A DNA stretch of 64,000 nt from Martelella endophytica (GTDB taxonomy: Bacteria > Pseudomonadota > Alphaproteobacteria > Rhizobiales > Rhizobiaceae), in assembly GCF_000960975.1 (NCBI RefSeq), contig NZ_CP010803.1, forward strand, positions 3,751,818 through 3,815,817, written 5' to 3'. The translations under genes and the position numbers were made by a program. The notes beneath the pieces are model-generated. The model saw nothing but the letters and a program-made list of their open reading frames with translations. It was not told the DNA's origin and ran no database searches. Below are positions 8,305-17,447 of this stretch, piece by piece. Numbering within the stretch: position 1 is the stretch's first letter; the number at the start of each line of letters is the position of its first letter.

Positions 8305-11300
8305 GCATGCACCTTTCCGTAGCCGGCGGCGACATAGTCGAACGACCGTTCGACAGGCGTGCCGGACTGGTCTTTGAACACGATGTCAAAGCCGCTCTCG
8401 TCTTTGTTTGCGATCTCGTAGAAGTCACCGAAGCGCAGGCCCTGGGCCGAGACCGAAAGTCCGGTCAGGCCGAAGTAAGGCGGATCGAAGCCAATCCGTC
8501 TTCCCTGCGAGGGCACGGCAAGATTGTTGCCGCTCAGGATCCTGTCGGGCATGTCGACCGTCAGCTCGGCCCGCGCGACGATCGGCGTGATGTTGTCATC
8601 GACCGAGGTGAGGACCAGCCTCATCTGATAGGCTCTTGCTGCCACGTCGCCGGTCGCCGCCTCACGCCAGTCTGACCAGAGAGCGCCGGCACTTTCCGGA
8701 TCGTCATCCGTGGTGCGCATCTCCATGACCGCATTCCACTTCGACGCATCCGCACCGACAATGCCATCCAGCGCGCTCAGCACCGGCCATTTGACCATGG
8801 TGTCATCAACATCCTGCCCATAGACCGACAAGACCGGCGTCACGCGGGAGGTATAGACCGAGCCGAGATCGATCGTGCGAGAAGACACGTAAGTGCCGGA
8901 GGGTAACAGCCCGCCGTCTTCCGCCTCGTCAAGCCGCAGCCCCGGCTCTCCCACCCGGCAACCGTCAAACGTTCCGGACCAGTCCGGCTGTTCGACAAAG
9001 CGTTCCACGGCGTTCATCGGCGTGGCGCCGACTGTCGTCTGGATGATCGTCGCAAGCGGGCTTTCCACCCCCTGCCGCGTCACAGCCTTGATCAGATAGG
9101 TGCCAGGCCGCGTCGGGATCTGCACGCTTGTGGCATCGACATGATCAAGCTGCGCGCCGGATGACCGCCAGGACACGCCCGTCAGTTCCGGCGAATAGCG
9201 GATCACGTAATGCGACAGGTTGAGCGCCGCCACCGGCGACCAGGTCAGCGTCGCGACATCGCCAATGACAGCAATATTGAAGTGCTCAACATTGGAAGGC
9301 GGCGACAGCACGCTTGCGAGATAGACTGCATCCAGCGTTGCCCAGGGCGAGCGCTGGTTGAGCGCGGCAAAGACCGAGCGAACCCTGAAACTATAGATCC
9401 CCGGATCAAGATCCTGCAAATCGATCGACACGCTTTCCGTTGTTCCAACAGCAAGCCAGATGCCGCCCTGCTCCTGATACTGGACCTCATAGAGCGTTGC
9501 CCTTGTGTCATTCGGTGCGCTCCAGCCAATGCTGACGGCGCCACGTGCAGAGACGCCACCGGCGAGATAGAGATATTCCGCGACCGTGACATTCGACGGC
9601 GCCAGAAGCGGACCGGTCGGATAGGTCGAGAAGGACGGCGGCTCGAGCTCCAGTCCCTTCTCGACGCGATCCCATTTGGTCGCATCATAGATCAACGCCG
9701 AGACATCGAACTGGTGCTTGTCGTTTTCCGTGATCGACAGCACCCGGAACGGGCGTGGCGCCGCATCCGAACCCGTCAGGATCCACATCGCACCGGTAAC
9801 AGGGCGATCTGGAAGGGCCGAAGACAGGGCGAGTGTTTCCGTTTCCCCTGCCCCGGCCGTCACCGTTCTGTCTGCGAGACTGCCGTCCGGCATGACAACA
9901 GTCAGCGTATAAGCATCGCCGTCTGCCAATGTCACCGGCGCATCGAGCGTGACCGATGCAAGATCTTCGGATACCGCCTTCACCCGCCCGCCATAGCGCA
10001 CGCCGGCATAGGAAGGATCGGCGACCAGCACGACATCACCCGGCGCGACATCGGCGTGATCGAGCCCGGCCCGATAGGTCACGACCTCGGTCGAGTTCTG
10101 TTCGGTATCGAGCAGCCATGCGCCATAGCGATGCGCCTGCCCGCGCGAGCAGCAGCCGATCGCCTGGATCTCGGTCTGGCGCGAGCCGTAACGTGCAACG
10201 GCATCGGCATCCTCGACCACTTCGATGGCCGGCATGTAATTGTTGGCCGGATCGAACCAGCGAACAAGCACTTGCGTGTGGCGGGCCGAGAGCGCCGATC
10301 CCTGATAGCTGAATGTGCCATCGACCACATTGGCGGGCGTCACCAGCTTGACGGGATCGGCAGGCTTGTCACAGACCGCCGTGACCGCGCCCGTGCCCCA
10401 GTAGACCATGCCACGGAACACACCGGCAAAAGCCGTCAGGACATTGATCGCCTCATCACGCGACGTGATCGCGCCATTGAACGTATAGCGCGGTTCCTTA
10501 CCCCCGAACCCGTCATCGACCGCTTCGTCGCAGTATTGCGCGATCTCGTAGAGCGCCCATTTGGACACCTGCCCGACATCGACATACTGGCCGAGGCCAT
10601 AGCGGTCATTGACCACGAGATCATAGAAGATCCAGGCCGGGTTATCGGTGACCGCGCGTTTGAACGTGCCATCCCAGACACCGGCATAGCTACGCGCCTC
10701 CGGATCAAAGTTCGACGGCACGGCAATCTCGATCCCGGCCCAGTCGACAGAGACCGTCGGAATGGCACCGCCGCCGAACTCGGCTGCATCAAGCGTCACG
10801 CCCATCACCGCACTGTCGGGATAGGTCAGCCGGTAGTCTTCAATCACCGTATAGGAGGACCAGTAGGTCTGGTTGTTCGACGTGGTGCCGTTGGCATCTT
10901 CGGAGAGCCGACGCACGCGGATATACCATGGCCCGGTTCCCTCAAGCGGGATCCGATAGGCCCGGACATAGGGCGAGGTGCATTTGCCCGAGATCGTATC
11001 GGTGCGGACCTCTTGCCATGTGCCTTCCTCGGTTCGGCGATCGATGGCGATATCAACCGAATTCTCTTTGACATTGCCATTGTCGGGATCGGTGAAGATC
11101 AGCTGCGGCACCTGAATGGAAACGCGCACCGCCGTTGCCGCGAGATTGGTGATGGCACGCGTTGCCGACAGATCCTTCTTGATCTCGACGCCGACGCCCT
11201 GTTCGTTCTCGACAGCCGGAAAGCCGGACAAGGCCGCCTGGTCGGGAAAGCCATTGCGGGTTTCGAACGAGCCGCCTTCGAAGTTGAGCGTGCCGTCGCT

Positions 11301-11498
11301 ATTCTGTACCGGCACGTCATCGAAGAAGATCGACTTCGCCCCGTCCTTCAGCCCGCCGGTGACGCCTTCGCTGACCAGAAACAGAAGCCGCAGCGTCTGT
11401 TTGGAGCGCAGCGTGTTCGCCGCTTCGCTATAGCCGCCCGAGCCACCGCTCTTGCCGCCCTTGCCGCCGCCACGGCCGGAGATACGCATATCGTGCAT
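8301..11498 (-). CDS. J: Tip attachment protein J (central tail fibre)
   Basis: A 1065-residue homologue of lambda gpJ. A Gly-rich start (RISGRGGGKGGKSGG) leads into the conserved N-terminal half (NTLRSKQTLRLLFLVSEGVTGG, FFDDVPVQNSDGTLNFEG), then tail-tip modules (NDRYGLGQYVDVGQVSKW). Fibronectin-type-III-like domains lie around residues 640-830 (PSNVTVAEYLYLAGG, LYEVQYQEQGGIW), and a beta-rich C-terminus binds the receptor. The length matches lambda gpJ (1132). An in-frame ATG three codons in is an alternative start. gpJ plugs the tail tube and determines host range. Confidence 0.95.
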   Translation of the reverse strand: MHDMRISGRGGGKGGKSGGSGGYSEAANTLRSKQTLRLLFLVSEGVTGGLKDGAKSIFFDDVPVQNSDGTLNFEGGSFETRNGFPDQAALSGFPAVENEQGVGVEIKKDLSATRAITNLAATAVRVSIQVPQLIFTDPDNGNVKENSVDIAIDRRTEEGTWQEVRTDTISGKCTSPYVRAYRIPLEGTGPWYIRVRRLSEDANGTTSNNQTYWSSYTVIEDYRLTYPDSAVMGVTLDAAEFGGGAIPTVSVDWAGIEIAVPSNFDPEARSYAGVWDGTFKRAVTDNPAWIFYDLVVNDRYGLGQYVDVGQVSKWALYEIAQYCDEAVDDGFGGKEPRYTFNGAITSRDEAINVLTAFAGVFRGMVYWGTGAVTAVCDKPADPVKLVTPANVVDGTFSYQGSALSARHTQVLVRWFDPANNYMPAIEVVEDADAVARYGSRQTEIQAIGCCSRGQAHRYGAWLLDTEQNSTEVVTYRAGLDHADVAPGDVVLVADPSYAGVRYGGRVKAVSEDLASVTLDAPVTLADGDAYTLTVVMPDGSLADRTVTAGAGETETLALSSALPDRPVTGAMWILTGSDAAPRPFRVLSITENDKHQFDVSALIYDATKWDRVEKGLELEPPSFSTYPTGPLLAPSNVTVAEYLYLAGGVSARGAVSIGWSAPNDTRATLYEVQYQEQGGIWLAVGTTESVSIDLQDLDPGIYSFRVRSVFAALNQRSPWATLDAVYLASVLSPPSNVEHFNIAVIGDVATLTWSPVAALNLSHYVIRYSPELTGVSWRSSGAQLDHVDATSVQIPTRPGTYLIKAVTRQGVESPLATIIQTTVGATPMNAVERFVEQPDWSGTFDGCRVGEPGLRLDEAEDGGLLPSGTYVSSRTIDLGSVYTSRVTPVLSVYGQDVDDTMVKWPVLSALDGIVGADASKWNAVMEMRTTDDDPESAGALWSDWREAATGDVAARAYQMRLVLTSVDDNITPIVARAELTVDMPDRILSGNNLAVPSQGRRIGFDPPYFGLTGLSVSAQGLRFGDFYEIANKDESGFDIVFKDQSGTPVERSFDYVAAGYGKVHA

Positions 11499-11513
11499 GA
11501 TTGTCTCCGAAAC

Positions 11514-12110
11514 TCAGATGGCCACGTCTTCGGTGGAAAGTCCGGCGGCGATCAGCACCGGTTTGACGCGGAACCCGCGCCCATAGACCAGCGGCACGGG
11601 ACCGCCTTCGGTCGTGACGTTGGCGCCACCGCTGAAGAGATAGGAGGACTGGTCTTCGCCGCTATTGGAATTGATCTTCGGCGCCGGCGACAGCATCTGC
11701 CCGAGCCCGCCCATGGCGAGCGCCACGCCAAGCCCCTTCATCGCACCGCCGATCGTCGAGCCGCCGATGCCGATGCCGGTAATGGCGCCCGGGAACATAA
11801 AGGCCGCGCCGATCAGGAAGACGCCGGCGATGATCTTGCCCAGGCCGCGATTGCCCGCGCCGGCGATGACCGGAACGATATGCAGATCCGAATACCCGAG
11901 CTGAAAGTCGAGATCATCCGGCCCGAGCGCCATGCCGGTGTCGGGATCCCCGCACAGAACGCGGAAGTTCCTATCCGCCACATATTGCCGGAAACCCGGC
12001 ACGATAGCGGCAAGCGCCTGCCCGGCCTCCCCGGCGCTCGCGACGTCGATTTGGTAGACGGGGGCGAACCGCTGCGCGAGATCGCCGTGGAGGTGGATTT
12101 TGCGTAGCAT
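11514..12110 (-). CDS. I: Tail assembly protein I
   Basis: A 198-residue lambda gpI-like protein. It has a ubiquitin-like N-terminus (MLRKIHLHGDLAQRF, LAAIVPGFRQYVADRNFRVL) and a glycine-rich hydrophobic C-terminal half (IIAGVFLIGAAFMFPGAITG) typical of the family. The ATG at residue one of this motif was preferred over an upstream ATG that would add an unrelated leader. It sits 15 bases before gpJ and acts in assembly of the tail tip. The preceding tail gene, K, is separated from it by an opposite-strand insertion. Confidence 0.9.
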   Translation of the reverse strand: MLRKIHLHGDLAQRFAPVYQIDVASAGEAGQALAAIVPGFRQYVADRNFRVLCGDPDTGMALGPDDLDFQLGYSDLHIVPVIAGAGNRGLGKIIAGVFLIGAAFMFPGAITGIGIGGSTIGGAMKGLGVALAMGGLGQMLSPAPKINSNSGEDQSSYLFSGGANVTTEGGPVPLVYGRGFRVKPVLIAAGLSTEDVAI

Positions 12111-12192
12111 TCCGGCACCTGGAAATAAGAAATAGTCATCATTGAAATAGTGCAAGCTGTGCACTATATTGACGAGGAATGCGGGGACTGGA

Positions 12193-12420
12193 ATGCCGAC
12201 CATCGTCAAAATCGGAAACATCGCTATTCAGATTTATGCCGATGATCACAACCCGCCCCACTTCCATGTGGTCACGCCGGACCATGAAGCGGCCGTCCTG
12301 CTGGACAGTCTTGAGCTCATGGTCGGCAGCATGGACAGGAAGAGCCTGAAAGCCGCACTTGAATGGGCACGCGACAACAAGGAGCAACTCATCAATGAGT
12401 GGAACCGCCTCAATCCGTGA
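12193..12420 (+). CDS. DUF4160 protein
   Basis: A 75-residue protein with the full DUF4160 signature: MPTIVKIGNIAIQIYADDHN, then PPHFHV and a C-terminal LEWARDNKEQLINEWNRLN. The family is usually next to a DUF2442 gene, as here, where the following gene overlaps by 26 bases. The pair has toxin-antitoxin-like genetics, but I know of no settled biochemical function. It is coded against the tail operon, so it is expressed from its own promoter in the lysogen. Confidence 0.85.
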   Translation: MPTIVKIGNIAIQIYADDHNPPHFHVVTPDHEAAVLLDSLELMVGSMDRKSLKAALEWARDNKEQLINEWNRLNP

Positions 12421-12868
12421 CGACGACGTGGTTTCGGTCGGCCGCAGGCTCCCGCGCCTTGCAGCCGTCGAGCCGCGCGAGGGCCGCAAACTGTTTGTCC
12501 GGTTTGACGACGGCCGGGAAAAGACAGTCGATCTCGCCCCGGCTCTGGAAAGCCGGCGTTTCTACAAGCCGCTGCGCGAGGACGATGCACTGTTTCGGTC
12601 CTTCCGAATCAATGAATATTGTAACGCCATCGAATGGAACGACGAGCTCGACTTCTCCGCCATGTGGCTGGAGGCGCTGCCGCCGGCAGAGTTTACCAAT
12701 GACGATTTCCGCAGCGCCATGGAGCAGCTGGACCAGACGCTCGACGGCATGGCGCGCGCGCTCGAACTCTCCCGGCGGCAGGTTGCCTATTATGCCAAAG
12801 ACCGTCCCATCCCGCGCCATGTCGGGCTCGCCGTGCGCTATCTGCTCGAACACAGACATTCGGCGTGA
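12395..12868 (+). CDS. DUF2442 protein with C-terminal HTH-like region
   Basis: A 157-residue protein. Residues 15-85 are DUF2442 (VGRRLPRLAAVEPREGRKLF, VRFDDGREKTVDLAPAL, FRINEYCNAIEWNDELDFSA). Residues 110-150 read like a helix-turn-helix (MARALELSRRQVAYYAKDRP, IPRHVGLAVRYLLE), so it could bind DNA and autoregulate. It is translationally coupled to the DUF4160 gene and followed by a HigA-type gene on the same strand. Confidence 0.85.
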   Translation: MSGTASIRDDDVVSVGRRLPRLAAVEPREGRKLFVRFDDGREKTVDLAPALESRRFYKPLREDDALFRSFRINEYCNAIEWNDELDFSAMWLEALPPAEFTNDDFRSAMEQLDQTLDGMARALELSRRQVAYYAKDRPIPRHVGLAVRYLLEHRHSA

Positions 12869-12901
12869 ATGCCAGGGGAGCGCCCGTCAGAGGGCAGAAG
12901 C

Positions 12902-12929
12902 TTGACACCGCCAAATTTGGGCTTAAATT
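12902..12929 (+). promoter_or_regulatory. Sigma-70-type promoter for higA-like gene
   Basis: TTGACA and TAAATT are separated by 16 bases. They lie in an AT-rich stretch about 70 bases before the HigA-like start, in an otherwise GC-rich late operon. This fits constitutive expression from the prophage. Confidence 0.5.
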
Positions 12930-12997
12930 TTCCGACATACGAAAGGACTGACTAACCTAGCTTTGGGAACTTGCCAGATTGTTTGGGGAGTAGAACA

Positions 12998-13354
12998 ATG
13001 GATATGACTTTGCCTGCCGTTCATCCGGGCGAGATTCTTCGCGAAGAATACCTGGTTCCTCTCGATATTAGCGCAAGACAGATCGCCAAAACCCTTAGGG
13101 TTTCTCACGAGAAAGTCGATAACCTCGTAAACGAAACAGGCCCTGTCACGGTTGAGCTTGCGCTTAAGCTTGCTAAATACTTTCGGACCAGCCCGGAATT
13201 TTGGATGCATGCCCAGGCCGCATACGATCTTCATATGGGCTATTCAGAGGTCGCTGATCAGCTTGCAGCTATAAGCGAGTTCGAGAACCTAGCCGATGTA
13301 GCGAACGCAATGGGTAACGCGTCTCAACCACGGCCCGATGGGCTCGCGCCGTGA
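12998..13354 (+). CDS. higA: HigA-family antitoxin-like HTH protein (no HigB partner)
   Basis: A 118-residue protein. The N-terminal half is a classic HigA/VapI HTH_3: HPGEILREEYLVPLDISARQ, IAKTLRVSHEKVDNLV, VELALKLAKYFRTSPEFWM. The ATG follows a short AT-rich leader. No HigB/RelE-like gene precedes it, which is where the toxin normally lies, so it is an orphan or works with the DUF4160/DUF2442 pair. Its last 22 codons run antisense through the end of the gpK gene, suggesting the cassette's right junction captured tail DNA as the 3' end. Confidence 0.85.
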   Translation: MDMTLPAVHPGEILREEYLVPLDISARQIAKTLRVSHEKVDNLVNETGPVTVELALKLAKYFRTSPEFWMHAQAAYDLHMGYSEVADQLAAISEFENLADVANAMGNASQPRPDGLAP

Positions 13355-13984
13355 CAGCCGCCCGTCGAGGTGATGCAGGCAAAGGCCATCCGCGAGCAGA
13401 ATGCCGGAATGGCACGGCACTTTCGATACGAGCCGCATGAAGAACACATCGCCGGGCTGAGCTTCCGATGCATCGACTGCCCGGAAGCCCGCCTCCTCAA
13501 AAAGATCGGCAAGCAGGTTTTCGCCCTCTTCCCACCAGCTCTTTGAGCGAGCAAAGTCAGGGAGGCGAATGCCGCGTTCCTGCCAGTACCAACTGCGCAC
13601 AAGTCCGTAGCAATCAAACACGCCCGGCACGAACGACCGCCCGGTCAGCGGCACATCCAGGCAGTGATCGCCCCACCAGAGAATAGGCGTCGTTACCTCG
13701 CCGTCGCAGCTCACGATCCCGAAGGGAACACGCGCGGCGATCTGACTTTCCATATCGGCTTTTGACGGCCAGTGCGGATGCACTTTGGCATTGTGGCTAT
13801 GGATAACCGCCTCCGGCTTGAACTTCAGCCAGGTTTCGGCCGGCATCTCGAAGCCGTTGTCCGGATCGGCTGCGATGTTTTCGACGCGGATATAGCGACC
13901 GCCAGACACCACGCCGCAAGCCTCTTCCGGCCATGCCGCAAGCGCATGCGCCCGGGCCTCCCGGGCGACATCATTACCAAACAT
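13289..13984 (-). CDS. K: Tail tip assembly protein K (JAMM + NlpC/P60)
   Basis: A 231-residue lambda gpK-like protein with two domains. The first is an N-terminal JAB/MPN-type metallopeptidase (about 1-100; Glu in WPEEACGVVSGG, HSHNAKVHPHWPSKAD giving the His-x-His...Ser-x2-Asp site). The second is a C-terminal NlpC/P60 domain with Cys in FDCYGLVRSWYW and His in VPCHSGILL. It likely processes tail-tip components or trims peptidoglycan during DNA entry. Its 3' end overlaps the HigA-like gene on the other strand. Confidence 0.92.
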   Translation of the reverse strand: MFGNDVAREARAHALAAWPEEACGVVSGGRYIRVENIAADPDNGFEMPAETWLKFKPEAVIHSHNAKVHPHWPSKADMESQIAARVPFGIVSCDGEVTTPILWWGDHCLDVPLTGRSFVPGVFDCYGLVRSWYWQERGIRLPDFARSKSWWEEGENLLADLFEEAGFRAVDASEAQPGDVFFMRLVSKVPCHSGILLADGLCLHHLDGRLSRREPIGPWLRRVTHCVRYIG

Positions 13985-13997
13985 GATTGCTTATCCT

Positions 13998-14753
13998 TCA
14001 GGTGTTTGCTCGGCCGATGCCGGGAAAGGCCCGGGTCGGCAGATCGCCATGGCCGAAGCGCCTGACGCAGCCCGATTGCAAAAGCTTGCTGCAGCGATCC
14101 TCCGACGCCGAAACCGCATCGCCCTTCGCATCAAAACAGGCCGACCCCGCATAGGGGCATGTGGCCCTCGAATAGTCGAAGGCACCGGTCTCCGGATCGA
14201 AGCGGCGATAGGTATGCGTGCAGGCGCTCTGGATGACCTGACGACCGGGCAGTTTGCGCCCCTGCTGATCGATGGCGGCGGCAAGCGTCCACTCGATATA
14301 GACACGGTTCTGGTTGGTCTTCTGCTCGATACGATAGACATCGATCGGGAAATGCGCATCCGGATCGGCATCCTCCATCCCGTCCAGAAACCGCCGGAAG
14401 GTGCGGATGCGTCGGAAGGTCGCCCCGACCAGATCGCCAAACTCGTTGACCACGGCCGACAACACGCCCGAGACATTCGCGACCTTCAGCGTCGGGCGCG
14501 GCATGGTGCCCTGCGACGACATCTCCCAGCCATCGGTCTCGATCGGTGTCGGCGCATAGACGTTGCCGCCGAAACTCACCGGCGCTTCCTCAAAGGCCGA
14601 TGACGTAAAGCGATAGATGCCGCCGCCGATCGCCGATGCGTCGAGCTCGTAGAGGTGGATGACATCATCGCTCACCAGCCCCTGCGCTGTCTGCGACAGG
14701 CCGTTTCCCGCCTGCTCGATAACCAGCATCGTGCCATAATGCGATCCCGTCAT
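13998..14753 (-). CDS. L: Tail tip protein L
   Basis: A 251-residue lambda gpL-like protein. The conserved C-terminal region holds the four Cys expected of this family: QSACTHTYRRF, SRATCPYAGSACFDAKGD, then EDRCSKLLQSGCVRRFG. In lambda this domain binds an iron-sulphur cluster. Central segments (DGWEMSSQGTMPRPTLKVAN, VGATFRRIRTFRRFLDG) match as well. It forms the ring connecting the tail tube to the gpJ tip. Its start overlaps the upstream stop by 4 bases. Confidence 0.92.
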   Translation of the reverse strand: MTGSHYGTMLVIEQAGNGLSQTAQGLVSDDVIHLYELDASAIGGGIYRFTSSAFEEAPVSFGGNVYAPTPIETDGWEMSSQGTMPRPTLKVANVSGVLSAVVNEFGDLVGATFRRIRTFRRFLDGMEDADPDAHFPIDVYRIEQKTNQNRVYIEWTLAAAIDQQGRKLPGRQVIQSACTHTYRRFDPETGAFDYSRATCPYAGSACFDAKGDAVSASEDRCSKLLQSGCVRRFGHGDLPTRAFPGIGRANT

Positions 14754-15118
14754 TTGACCAGCGCCACGATCTCGGAGGCCGTCGTGCCCGTCGCCAGCAC
14801 CTTGTGGGCCGCGACAGGCAAAAGCGTGCCGCTCTGGCAGTGATAGACGGCCACACCACCGCCTGCCTCGATCGCAACCGCACCGCCGAAGCCGACAAAG
14901 ACCGACACGACATCCTCCAGCACCGCGTCATCGGATGGCGTCACCGCCTGATGCCGACGCGCCGGCGTGACGATCTCCACCGCTTCGCGGACGGCTTCCA
15001 CCAGCGCCGCCGCTTCATCGGAGAAGCCATGGCGAGGGCTGATCGAGCCATCCGGATTTGTCTCGGCGGCAATCGGGCGCTGGACGCCCGTGGCGTCATA
15101 GACTTTCAGCTCCGTCAT
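14750..15118 (-). CDS. Spike-base-like tail protein (paralogue of 18522-18773 product)
   Basis: A 122-residue protein. The C-terminus (LLPVAAHKVLATGTTASEIV) closely matches the end of the 83-residue protein encoded near the tail tube gene (RVKATGTTAEDIVALW). That C-terminal motif is typical of small 'spike base' proteins of gene-transfer-agent-like tails. The N-terminal part is unrelated and partly helical (DEAAALVEAVREAVEIVT). It is wedged between the M and L homologues with 4-base overlaps on both sides, so it is part of the tip. Confidence 0.65.
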   Translation of the reverse strand: MTELKVYDATGVQRPIAAETNPDGSISPRHGFSDEAAALVEAVREAVEIVTPARRHQAVTPSDDAVLEDVVSVFVGFGGAVAIEAGGGVAVYHCQSGTLLPVAAHKVLATGTTASEIVALVK

Positions 15119-15462
15119 AGATCGAAGACCCTTTCAATGGTCGCGTTGATCGTGTCATGCCCGCCACCTGCCCCGGTTCTGGTCCAGGTCTTGCAGCGGT
15201 AAAGTCGCGCCTCCTTGTCGCGCGGCAGCTTCCATTCGAAGGCATGGAAGCCGCGCAGCGACAGGAAGAAGCTCTCGATCCGGTCTGCCTCGTCCAGTGT
15301 CAGACCGGGCCAGATCGCATTGAAGGTCACACCCGTCGTGTTAAGCCCGTCACAGCTGCGCTGGGTATAGCCATCGCCAAACCGGCTCTCCAGCGTGCGC
15401 AGCTCGACCGATTTCGTGCTGGTGATCGCCGGGCATGCCGGCGGTTCGAACTTTTCGGCCAT
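15115..15462 (-). CDS. M: Minor tail protein M
   Basis: A 115-residue lambda gpM-family protein. The hallmark is SRFGDGYTQRSCDGLN, followed by GFHAFEWKLPRDKEARLYRC, and it ends close to the family length. It joins the tape-measure complex to the tail tip ring. It starts at the tape measure stop and overlaps the next gene by 4 bases. Confidence 0.92.
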   Translation of the reverse strand: MAEKFEPPACPAITSTKSVELRTLESRFGDGYTQRSCDGLNTTGVTFNAIWPGLTLDEADRIESFFLSLRGFHAFEWKLPRDKEARLYRCKTWTRTGAGGGHDTINATIERVFDL

Positions 15463-17447
15463 CAGAACGGCCCTCCTGCAAGCATGCCCCGCGCCCGGGC
15501 GTTTTCCTGAAGCCGCTTGTCGACGAATGCGTCGATCTGTTTGCGGAACTCCTTGCCCATCGCGACGGCATCCTTCGGATCCGTGCCTTCGGGAACCGCG
15601 ACGTTGATATCGCCAATGCTGACCGAGCTGATTACCGAACCCGAAGACGTGGATGAACTGACCGCCCCAAGCCGGTGATTGGGAATAATCTCACCGCCGC
15701 GCGGCAGGTTCAAAATCTCCGGGCCACGCTCGCCGACCAGCGCCATACCACCCTGGGTGAAGCTCGTGCCGGTCGCATGCGCCGGGACAAGACCGCTCAG
15801 CAGGCCGCCGCCAAACAGGCCTCCAAGCGGGCCGTCACCGAACAGCGCCGCCTGTGCAGCCGCTTCGATCAGCTTGTTGATCAGCGTGTCGAGCGCGTCG
15901 TTGCCTGTTTCGATTGCCGGGATCAGCGACATGAAGCTGTCACGCGCGGTATCACGAAAGAAACCCGCCGTATCGGCCGCCTGCTGCTGCTTGTCCTTCT
16001 GGTCTTCGATTGCGAGCGTCAGTTCGCGGATGGAGGCTTTCTCGCTGTCGGTCGCGGCTGCACCGGCACGACGAAGGTTTTCGAATACCTTCTTCTCTTC
16101 GGCCCCCATTTCGGTCATCTGCAACTCGTCGCGCAGCGCTTGAATAAGCTTTTCGACAGCTTCACGCTCGCGGTTCACCGACGCCGCGGAGCCGCCGCCG
16201 CCTGCTTTGCCCGCATCGCGACGGCGCCCGCGTGCATCAAGACGGGCCTGCGCCTGCTGACGCACCATTTCTTCCGTCGGCGCACCGCCAGCATCCTCAT
16301 ACTGCTTGCGGACAGCCGCCATTTCCTTTTCGAGCGCGATCTGATCCGAAGTCAGGCCATTCTGGCGCTGCAGCTCGGCCGTCACCTCGCGGTTTGCGGC
16401 AAGCTTCTGCTCGAGGATCTCCCGACCGGCATTGTAGTCGGCGTAGTCATCCGCCTGATTGCGTGAGACGGTGACATCGACCGGCGGAAATTCGGTCACG
16501 TCATTGCCGGCGTCATCCGAGGGTACCCAGCCCTGCCCGTCGACCCAGACCATCTTCTGGCTCATGTCGACGCCCAGTGCACCGCCAAGCTTTGTCCATA
16601 TGCCCGCATTGCCTGCCTTCTGCAGCGCCTGGTCAAGCATCGTCATGAACGCGCCGAGATTGCTGACGAGCCCCGAGACGAGGCCGGCCACTTCCACAAG
16701 GCTGGATTTGACACGGGTACCGATGACAAGCGCCATCGCCTCCCATTCGGCATTGACGTCCTCTGCCTTCTGCAGAAGCTCTTCATCCATCACGGCGCCC
16801 ATATCCCGGGCTTCCTGCCGGGCATCGGCGATACTCTGGCCAGCCTCATCCATCAGCGCTGAAAAGTCCTCGGCAGCCGTGCCGCCGAAGATCTCGTCGA
16901 GAACGCGGATCTGTGCTGCCCGGTCGAGCTGACGGATCTTGCCGATCAGGGTTTCGAACATCGATGCCGGATCATCCAGCATGCGCGTGAGCTGACGGGC
17001 AGAAAGACCGAGACGCTGGAAGGATTCGGCTGCAGAACCTCCACCGGTTTTGACAAATTCATCGGCCCGGAGCTGCATTTCTTTGAGGCCGTCGGTCAAA
17101 GCGTCGACGCCGATCTTGCTCTTCACGGCGGCGTAACGCAGCTCCTGAAACGCTTCAAAATCGACGCCAGCCGTCTTCGCCGCCTTGCCGAGATCCGTCA
17201 CGGCATCGACGGCCTGTTGTGTTGCAGCCACGAACGACCCGAGGCCGAGCGAGGCAGCAAGACCACCCGGCCCGCCGGCCAGCATCCCGACCAGCGAATC
17301 CGCCCCGCCGATCTTCGATTTGATCGACAGGAACGAACTCGCCGTATCGTTTGCCGCCGTGCGCGCCTGCATCCGGATCCGGGTCATCGCGCCTTTGAAC
17401 TCGCGATCGTCGGCCCCGATCGTGACGGGAATATCCGGTCTGCTCAT
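15462..17447 (-). CDS. H: Tail tape measure protein
   Basis: A 661-residue, largely helical protein. The N-terminus is phage-like (VTIGADDREFKGAMTRIRMQ). Small-residue-rich hydrophobic stretches occur (LVGMLAGGPGGLAASLGLG), and long charged helices fill residues 330-500. The C-terminus has AAAQAALFGDGPLGGLFGGG and GGMALVGERGPEILNLPRGG, typical of tape measures. By the usual 1.5 angstrom per residue rule it predicts a tail near 100 nm. Its ATG overlaps the stop of the frameshifted chaperone (ATGA). Confidence 0.95.
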   Translation of the reverse strand: MSRPDIPVTIGADDREFKGAMTRIRMQARTAANDTASSFLSIKSKIGGADSLVGMLAGGPGGLAASLGLGSFVAATQQAVDAVTDLGKAAKTAGVDFEAFQELRYAAVKSKIGVDALTDGLKEMQLRADEFVKTGGGSAAESFQRLGLSARQLTRMLDDPASMFETLIGKIRQLDRAAQIRVLDEIFGGTAAEDFSALMDEAGQSIADARQEARDMGAVMDEELLQKAEDVNAEWEAMALVIGTRVKSSLVEVAGLVSGLVSNLGAFMTMLDQALQKAGNAGIWTKLGGALGVDMSQKMVWVDGQGWVPSDDAGNDVTEFPPVDVTVSRNQADDYADYNAGREILEQKLAANREVTAELQRQNGLTSDQIALEKEMAAVRKQYEDAGGAPTEEMVRQQAQARLDARGRRRDAGKAGGGGSAASVNREREAVEKLIQALRDELQMTEMGAEEKKVFENLRRAGAAATDSEKASIRELTLAIEDQKDKQQQAADTAGFFRDTARDSFMSLIPAIETGNDALDTLINKLIEAAAQAALFGDGPLGGLFGGGLLSGLVPAHATGTSFTQGGMALVGERGPEILNLPRGGEIIPNHRLGAVSSSTSSGSVISSVSIGDINVAVPEGTDPKDAVAMGKEFRKQIDAFVDKRLQENARARGMLAGGPF

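Noticed and set aside
9210..12107. A 965-codon open plus-strand frame
   Set aside because: It lies antisense to the tail genes J and I, which have clear homology. Long antisense frames are common in GC-rich codon-biased genes, and this one has no domain and an Arg/Ile/Asp-rich composition.
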